Below are positions 6,633 to 9,771 of a stretch of 9,771 bases of DNA, piece by piece. The position numbers and the translations under genes are program-made. Below the pieces are notes generated by a model, which searched no databases, was not told the DNA's origin, and was given only the letters and a program-made list of their open reading frames with translations. This DNA comes from an uncultured Bacteroidota bacterium. GTDB lineage: Bacteria > Bacteroidota > Bacteroidia > Bacteroidales > VadinHA17. How positions within the stretch are numbered: position 1 is the stretch's first letter; the number at the start of each line of letters is the position of its first letter. The stretch lies in contig CAIPJU010000851.1 in the NCBI GenBank assembly GCA_903865465.1, positions 1-9,771 of the forward strand, written 5' to 3'.

Positions 6633-8582
6633 ATGAGTTATATTAAATATGATAAGAGTCAGATTGTCAACCTTGAGTATTCTCTCCACAGGGAAATGAT
6701 AAGGACAAACAGGGCAGGATCCTTTTCCTCCACGACGCTTGTTGGCTGCAATACCCGTAAATATCACGGAATGCTTATTTGTCCCGTCGACGCTTTCGGT
6801 GGCGAAAGGTATGTTCTCCTTTCAACTATGGATATCACCGTCGTTAATAAAGAAAAGAGTTTTAATATCGGCATCAGAAAGTACAAGGGCGATTATTACT
6901 ATCCCAAAGGACATAAATACATTGAGGACTATGATGTTGACAATATTCCTTCACGTATTTACAGGGTTGGGGGTGTAATTGTAAAACAGGAAAGATTGTT
7001 CGTTCATTATGAAGAACAGTTTTTGCTGAGATTTACAATTCTGGAAGCATCAGAGCCAATGAAGCTTCAGTTCCGCCCTTTCCTGGCTTTCAGAAATATC
7101 CATCAGCTGACACACGCCAACCTGAGTGCAAATACCAGGGTTGAATTTATCGAAAATGGTGTGAAATCCAAGATGTACGAAGGATTTCCGTATCTTAATA
7201 TGCAGTTTTCAACAAAGGCAGAATTCATCCCCGTTCCTGACTGGTATCTTGGCGTTGAGTATATTGAAGAACAGAAGAGGGGTTATGATTATTCCGAGGA
7301 CTTGTTCACTCCAGGTTTTTTTGAGTTGAATGCAAAAAAGGGAGATATAATAGTCTTTTCTGCTTCAACAAAAGAAGAAAAAACTTCAGGTCTGAAGGCT
7401 AAGTTCACAAAAAATATGGCTTCAAAAATTCCTCGCGACAGTTTTATTAATTGTCTTAGGAATGCTGCCCAACAATTTGTTGAGAAGAGAGGAGGGAGGA
7501 CCCTGATTATTGCCGGTTACCCATGGTTTGGTGCCTGGGGACGCGACACATTCATCTCTCTTCCCGGGATTGCTGTTGCGCGTCATAAACTGGCTCTTTA
7601 CAGGGAAGTGCTTGATACTCAGGTAGGAACAATGAAGAACGGTCTTTTCCCGAACATGGGCGATCCCGATAATCCTGCATTTAATTCTGTGGATGCACCT
7701 CTGTGGTTCTTCTGGGCTATTCAGCAATATCTCGAACATGGAGGTACAGATTGCTGGGAACTTTATGGTGAAGCTGCAAAATCAATATTAAAAGCATATA
7801 AATCAGGCACAGGCTTTAACATTCATATGCGCGACAACGGACTCATCTATGCCGACGCCCCTGGCAAATCGCTTACCTGGATGGATGCTGTAGTCGATGG
7901 TGTTCCTGTTACTCCGCGCAGGGGATATGACGTTGAGATAAACGCACTATGGTACAATGCAGTTTGCTTTGCACTTGAGAGAGCTGCAATTGCAAAAGAC
8001 AAACATTTTATTTCTGAATTTAAAGCACTTCCGGAACTTATTAAGAATTCATTCCTCGATTTGTTCTGGGATGAGAAGGCAGGTTACCTGGCCGATTACG
8101 TCAATGATGATGAAGGACGGAATATGTTTGTCAGACCTAACATGGTTATTGCTGTTTCAATGCCATTTACAATGCTTAGCAAGGAACAGATGAAAAAGGT
8201 TCTGGATGTTGTCGACAAGGAGCTTGTAACTGTAAGGGGGCTGCGGACCCTATCACCGGGCAATATGTTTTATAAGGGCCTCTACAAAGGCAATCAGGAA
8301 GAAAGGGATAAAGCCTATCACCAGGGAACTGTATGGCCATGGCTTTACGGACCTTTCTGTGAAGGGTGGCTCAGGGTCTACGGAAGCCAGGGTGTTCAGA
8401 AAGTTAAGAAGTTGATTTTTGGCCTCGAAGCCGTTATGAATGAGCATGGGATAAGCACATTGTCGGAAATTCACGACGGAGATCCTCCTCATGCACCACA
8501 GGGTGCTATATCACAAGCCTGGAGTGTTGGAGAGGTTTTGCGTATAATCGACCTTCTTGCTAAAAAATATGCAAATCAATAA
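6633..8582 (+). CDS. Glycogen debranching enzyme (amylo-alpha-1,6-glucosidase, GH133 type)
   Basis: This 649-residue protein has an N-terminal beta-sandwich-like GDE_N region (about 15-240) carrying RTNRAGSFSSTTLVGCNTRKYHG, here cited from R25 onward. A C-terminal (alpha/alpha)6 barrel (about 270-645) has the family landmarks: GAWGRDTFISLPG (G303-R304-D305), LFPNMGDPDNPAFNSVDAPLW, TWMDA (D418), HQGTVWPW (from H563) and SEIHDGDPPHAPQG (E612). D418 and E612 are the likely catalytic acids, by analogy with the glucosidase domain of eukaryotic debranching enzyme. It would hydrolyse alpha-1,6 branch points of glycogen in the cytoplasm; no signal peptide is present. Length fits stand-alone bacterial members. 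The ATG at 6633 has an AT-rich leader without a Shine-Dalgarno site. The glycosyltransferase gene starts 13 bases downstream, forming a storage-glucan operon. Sequence and codon use look uninterrupted. Confidence 0.92.
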   Translation: MSYIKYDKSQIVNLEYSLHREMIRTNRAGSFSSTTLVGCNTRKYHGMLICPVDAFGGERYVLLSTMDITVVNKEKSFNIGIRKYKGDYYYPKGHKYIEDYDVDNIPSRIYRVGGVIVKQERLFVHYEEQFLLRFTILEASEPMKLQFRPFLAFRNIHQLTHANLSANTRVEFIENGVKSKMYEGFPYLNMQFSTKAEFIPVPDWYLGVEYIEEQKRGYDYSEDLFTPGFFELNAKKGDIIVFSASTKEEKTSGLKAKFTKNMASKIPRDSFINCLRNAAQQFVEKRGGRTLIIAGYPWFGAWGRDTFISLPGIAVARHKLALYREVLDTQVGTMKNGLFPNMGDPDNPAFNSVDAPLWFFWAIQQYLEHGGTDCWELYGEAAKSILKAYKSGTGFNIHMRDNGLIYADAPGKSLTWMDAVVDGVPVTPRRGYDVEINALWYNAVCFALERAAIAKDKHFISEFKALPELIKNSFLDLFWDEKAGYLADYVNDDEGRNMFVRPNMVIAVSMPFTMLSKEQMKKVLDVVDKELVTVRGLRTLSPGNMFYKGLYKGNQEERDKAYHQGTVWPWLYGPFCEGWLRVYGSQGVQKVKKLIFGLEAVMNEHGISTLSEIHDGDPPHAPQGAISQAWSVGEVLRIIDLLAKKYANQ

Positions 8583-8595
8583 CTGAGTATAGAAT

Positions 8596-9749
8596 ATGCG
8601 CGTCTTAATGTTTGGATGGGAGTTTCCGCCTCATATTTCGGGAGGATTAGGTACCGCCAGCTTCGGCCTTACCAAAGGAATGGCTACACTCGATGACCTT
8701 GAGGTGATATTTGTTGTCCCCAAGGCATGGGGAGATGAGGACCAGTCAATGGTGAAAGTGGTTGGAGCAAACCAGGTTCCCATAGCTTACAAGAAAATTT
8801 ACTACAAGGGTTCCCGACGACCCATTGAGATGATTGAAGTTTCATCCAGGATCGTCCCCTATACCGATCCGGAAGATTTCTGGAAGCTGACAAGGTCCGA
8901 GATCTCTGAGCATAATCTTATCATCCAGACCAATAACAAAGGAACAATTGACTTCTCAGGAAAGTACGGCAGTTCACTGATGGACGAGATCTATAAATAC
9001 TCCGTTGTCGCATCAGTAATAGCCGAAGAACAGGAGTTTGATATAATACATGCCCACGACTGGCTTGCCTATCCTGCAGGGATTGCAGCTGCTGAGGTGT
9101 CAGGCAAACCGCTTGTGATACATGTTCATGCCACCGACTTCGACCGAAGCGGCGGAAGCGTCAACCCCGATGTATACAGAATTGAAAAAAGTGGTATGGA
9201 CGCTTCTTCCAAAATAATAACTGTCAGTAACCTCACAAGGGATATTGTCATTAGTAAATATAATATCGATCCCGCAAAAGTTGAAACCGTTTACAATGCC
9301 GTTGAGCCTGTTGAAATCCCTGAAAATAAGCTGATTAAAAAAGGCTTTGACGAAAAAGTGGTTACATTCCTTGGTCGCATAACCCTTCAGAAAGGTCCTG
9401 AATATTTCATCGAAGCCGCTTACAAAGTACTTCAGGTTATGGACAATGTGAGGTTTGTTATGGCAGGCTCGGGTGATATGATGGAAAAGATGATGCGAAG
9501 AGCTGCTGCGCTGAAGATTACCGACAGGTTTCATTTTACAGGCTTCCTGAAGGGTTCTGATGTATTTACCATGCTCGACATGAGCGATGTATATATAATG
9601 CCTTCGGTTTCGGAACCATTCGGGATATCACCTCTCGAAGCAATGCAGTCGAATGTGCCTGTTATCATATCAAAGCAATCGGGAGTGGCTGAGATACTTA
9701 CTCATGCCGTTAAGACCGACTTCTGGGATATTGATGGTTTACATATGAT
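8596..9749 (+). CDS. Glycogen-synthase-like glycosyltransferase (GT-B fold), 3' end missing
   Basis: The first 384 codons of a GT-B glycosyltransferase are present. The N-terminal half has the acceptor/nucleotide-loop motif WEFPPHISGGLGTASFGL (G16-G17-L18-G19) and HAHDWLA (152-158). The C-terminal half opens with FLGRITLQKGPEYFIEAA and carries the retaining-GT signature SEPFGISPLEAM (E340 and E348, the E-x7-E pattern). It resembles GT4/GT5 glycogen or starch synthases that add glucose from ADP- or UDP-glucose, and its place 13 bases after a debranching enzyme supports a glycogen role; another sugar donor cannot be excluded. The frame seems to stop at base 9771, but bases 9750-9771 are adapter, so the last residues and the stop are false and the true gene continues beyond the contig. 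The ATG at 8596 is the first start after the upstream stop. Confidence 0.88.
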
Positions 9750-9771
9750 AGATCGGAAGAGCGTCGTGTAG
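9750..9771. other. Illumina TruSeq adapter remnant at contig end
   Basis: The final 22 bases begin agatcggaagagc and continue gtcgtgtag, identical to the start of the Illumina TruSeq universal adapter read-through sequence. This is not genomic DNA. It supplies the false TAG stop codon and the last seven residues of the apparent glycosyltransferase frame. Confidence 0.96.

Noticed and set aside
9100..9534. A 144-codon minus-strand frame within the glycosyltransferase gene.
   Set aside because: Antisense to conserved GT-B motifs, composition unlike a real protein, no start context.
9750..9771. Genuine stop codon ending a 391-residue glycosyltransferase.
   Set aside because: The stop lies within adapter sequence, and the GT-B C-terminal helices expected after the E-x7-E motif are missing.

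Overview
The window looks like a piece of a Bacteroidota chromosome, most likely a short-read draft or metagenome contig. The taxonomic evidence is indirect: two lipoproteins with a DUF4369-like N-terminal region and a TlpA-type thioredoxin domain, a SiaB-like GHKL kinase, a glycogen debranching enzyme/glycosyltransferase pair of the type common in that phylum, mostly weak Shine-Dalgarno sites, and a TAnnTTTG-type -7 element. It is ordinary chromosomal sequence. I see no CRISPR array, tRNA, rRNA, insertion sequence or phage gene, and no gap between genes exceeds about 170 bases.

Layout. Bases 1-170 hold the C-terminal tail of a sensor histidine kinase, followed 12 bases later by its probable partner, an NtrC-type response regulator (183-1523) whose Walker A lysine is replaced by threonine. 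Next come an archaemetzincin metalloprotease gene (1611-2144) with a probable terminator, and a gene for a protein made of two fused SiaB-like kinase domains (2237-3346). That gene meets the minus-strand block tail to tail with overlapping stop codons. The minus-strand block (6465 down to 3343) is a probable three-gene operon: a TlpA-like lipoprotein with an intact CxxC, a paralogue whose motif is SxxC, and lpxH for lipid A synthesis, which appears to start at TTG. A 167-base AT-rich divergent region (6466-6632) separates it from a plus-strand glycogen pair: a GH133-type debranching enzyme (6633-8582) and a glycogen-synthase-like glycosyltransferase (8596 to the contig end).

The last 22 bases (9750-9771) match the Illumina TruSeq adapter, so the apparent stop codon of the glycosyltransferase is an artefact and the gene really runs off the contig.

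How the genes work together. The two-component pair would sense an unknown signal and act through sigma-54. The minus-strand operon is an envelope set (periplasmic redox plus lipid A). The right-hand pair handles storage alpha-glucan. I found no convincing wholly new system. The points most worth a second look are the Walker A substitution, the fused SiaB-like protein with one altered G2 loop, the tandem CxxC/SxxC lipoproteins and the adapter tail.
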